Source of the DNA: Novosphingobium sp. AAP83
GTDB taxonomy: Bacteria; Pseudomonadota; Alphaproteobacteria; Sphingomonadales; Sphingomonadaceae
Reading direction: 5' to 3'
Length of the DNA: 64,000 bases
Assembly: GCF_001295795.1 (NCBI RefSeq)
Contig: NZ_LJHY01000023.1
Span: 118,244 to 182,243, forward strand
The position numbers were made by a program, and so were the translations under genes. This document shows, piece by piece, positions 62,821-64,000 of this stretch. Within the stretch, counting starts at the first letter, position 1; each line of letters begins with the position of its first letter. The notes beneath the pieces are model-generated. The model was given only the letters and a program-made list of their open reading frames with translations. It was not told the DNA's origin and searched no databases.

Positions 62821-63833
62821 AGTGCAAGGCCGGTGGTGCGTGCCCATGCGCGCCAAAGCTCGGGCCAGACCTCGACCGGCTTGCCGATGGCCTTGCGCAA
62901 ACCGAAGCCGTGGCCGCCGAATTCGAACAAGTGGGTTTCGGCGCGTACGTTTTGCGCCTTGAGCGCGGCGCGCAGGAGCAGGGTGTTGTTGACGGGCACG
63001 GCGTCGTCATCCTCGGCGTGGACGAGGAAGAACGGCGGGGCGTTTGCGGGCACTTGGACGTGCGGGGAATGGGCGGCTTCCAAGGCGGGCGTAGCCTGTT
63101 TGCCAACGAGCAGCGCGCGCGAACCGGCGTGGGCATCGGGCGCGGTCATCGAGATGACCGGATAGATCGGCGCGGCGGAGTGGGGCTTGGCGGACAATGC
63201 GTCTGCGGCATCAACCGGCGCGTAAGTGGTCGCATCGAAGCGTGTGGCGAGATCGGCGCAGAGGTGGCCGCCTGCTGAAAAGCCCATGGCGCAGACGCGT
63301 TCGGGATCAACCGCATAATCGCGCGCGCGGTGGCGGATCAGGCGGATTGCGCGCTGCGCATCGGACAGCGCAACGTCCGGCCCTGCCGCCCAGCCCTCAC
63401 CGGGCAGGCGATAGAACAGGACGAAGGCGGTGAACCCGCGCGCCGCCAGCCAGCGGCCCATTTCATAGCCCTCTTTATCGACCACGACCCAGCGATAGCC
63501 GCCGCCCGGCGTGATCAGGACGGCTGCGCCATTGGGCCGGTCAGGCCGGAACACGGCCATGCGCGGGGCGGTGATGCCGAATACCGCACGGTCGGTCACA
63601 AGCCGGTCAGTCGAGCGTTCAAGGACGGTTTCGATCAAGGCTTTGGCCAAGGCTTCTGAGGGCATGCCGGGGGCACCGTTTGGCCATAGATCTATGGTTT
63701 CGGCAGGTTGTGGAAGGCCGCGGGGGATGGGGCTGCCTGCCAGATGTGGCGGCAGCGTTTGCGCTGTGGCTTTGGCGGAGATGAGCGTGGCAATGGTGGA
63801 TGCTGCCATGAAGGATCGACGATCGATGGTCAT
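62817..63833 (-). CDS. Tat-exported alpha/beta hydrolase, acetyl-esterase type
   Basis: A 338-residue hydrolase starting at ATG 63833 with signal MTIDRRSFMAASTIATLI. Landmarks are the oxyanion segment VLITPGGGYRWVVVDKEGYE (landmark TPGGGYRW), the elbow AMGFSAGGHLCADLA with the nucleophile serine, FLVHAEDDDAVPV and EFGGHGFGL. It matches xylan/acetyl esterases that work with GH43 enzymes. It forms an operon with the glycosidase. Confidence 0.82.
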   Translation of the reverse strand: MTIDRRSFMAASTIATLISAKATAQTLPPHLAGSPIPRGLPQPAETIDLWPNGAPGMPSEALAKALIETVLERSTDRLVTDRAVFGITAPRMAVFRPDRPNGAAVLITPGGGYRWVVVDKEGYEMGRWLAARGFTAFVLFYRLPGEGWAAGPDVALSDAQRAIRLIRHRARDYAVDPERVCAMGFSAGGHLCADLATRFDATTYAPVDAADALSAKPHSAAPIYPVISMTAPDAHAGSRALLVGKQATPALEAAHSPHVQVPANAPPFFLVHAEDDDAVPVNNTLLLRAALKAQNVRAETHLFEFGGHGFGLRKAIGKPVEVWPELWRAWARTTGLAL

Positions 63834-63881
63834 GGCGGCTCCTTGGGGGTTTGGGTTTTGGTGGAACGCGAGCGTTGGAGT

Positions 63882-64000
63882 GCCCACCCCGCTGCGACTA
63901 ACCTCGCCTTCGGCGCGCTAAGTCTCGCGGCCCTCCCGCAGGCGGTAGGGCAAAGGGAGCCGATACCTCCCCCCTCCCGCTTGCGGGAGGGGTTGGGGGT
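63882..64000. repeat. Dispersed GC-rich intergenic repeat, copy d (runs off the window)
   Basis: The reverse complement of copies a and b: GCCCACCCCGCTGCGACTA, TAAGTCTCGCGGCCCTCCCG, then a second CCCTCCCGCTTGCGGGAGGG hairpin. It is cut by the window end. Confidence 0.7.

Noticed and set aside
1..64000. CRISPR arrays, tRNA or rRNA genes, transposases
   Set aside because: No spaced direct-repeat array, no recognisable clover-leaf or rRNA sequence, and no transposase-like protein was seen by eye; a dedicated search could still find a tRNA I missed.

Overview
The window looks like chromosomal DNA from a high-GC alphaproteobacterium, most likely a sphingomonad of Novosphingobium or Sphingobium type. 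This is an inference. It rests on the FecA-like TonB receptor, the DUF1838 proteins, the Tat-exported enzymes, the RepA/RPA-type plasmid remnant and the intergenic GC-rich repeats. No rRNA, tRNA, CRISPR array or transposase was found.

1-29.1 kb is a large accessory catabolic cluster. It opens with a hyuA gene cut by the window edge, followed by hyuB, a PEP-mutase/isocitrate-lyase-family C-C lyase with the KKCGH motif, a zinc alcohol dehydrogenase and an IclR regulator. A minus-strand operon (exported flavin amine oxidase, PuuE/imidase-like deacetylase, flavin monooxygenase, aldehyde dehydrogenase) diverges from a plus-strand operon (exported alpha/beta hydrolase, LeuC-like and LeuD-like hydratase subunits, isochorismatase-type amidase). 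Next come a TonB receptor, a sugar-type MFS carrier with a Gfo/Idh oxidoreductase, two Tat-exported DUF1838 proteins, an enoyl-CoA hydratase, a FAD oxidase, an ATC-hydrolase-family protein, a second MFS carrier, and a methyltransferase with a small partner. Five copies of a 17-bp operator-like palindrome (TRTCCG-N5-CGGAYA) lie in the control regions of this cluster, including upstream of iclR, so it may be one IclR regulon. Imidase-like, half-amidase-like, LeuCD-like hydratase and KKCGH lyase genes together suggest a route in which a cyclic imide or N-heterocycle is opened to an alkylmaleate, hydrated and cleaved. That route is inference.

29.1-42.3 kb holds an exported esterase, a broken DUF3089 gene, a two-helix chemoreceptor with a C-terminal CheR-tether-like pentapeptide, two LysR regulators, a small secreted protein, a complete DabB-DabA inorganic-carbon transporter pair beside its likely LysR regulator, a LuxR-type regulator, a CysQ-like phosphatase and an SDR oxidoreductase. 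Copies of an intergenic repeat separate some of these.

42.4-44.6 kb is a decayed plasmid replicon: a parA with two frame breaks, a gutted parB, remnants of an RPA-type replication initiator, and two identical parS-like 16-bp palindromes. 45-48.8 kb has a CsgG/SH3-type lipoprotein-like gene, a DUF5654 membrane protein, a Phd/ParE toxin-antitoxin pair, a photolyase-like protein whose domains look circularly permuted, and a DUF3429 membrane protein. 48.9-53.4 kb has an aldehyde dehydrogenase and a malonate uptake/activation pair (MatC-like, MatB).

53.4-60.8 kb is a compact minus-strand chemosensory operon: STAS, CheY, CheA, two CheW, CheR, CheB and a large soluble receptor-like protein with degenerate signalling tips. 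60.9-64 kb has a small unknown protein and an exported GH43-like glycosidase with an esterase, then another intergenic repeat.
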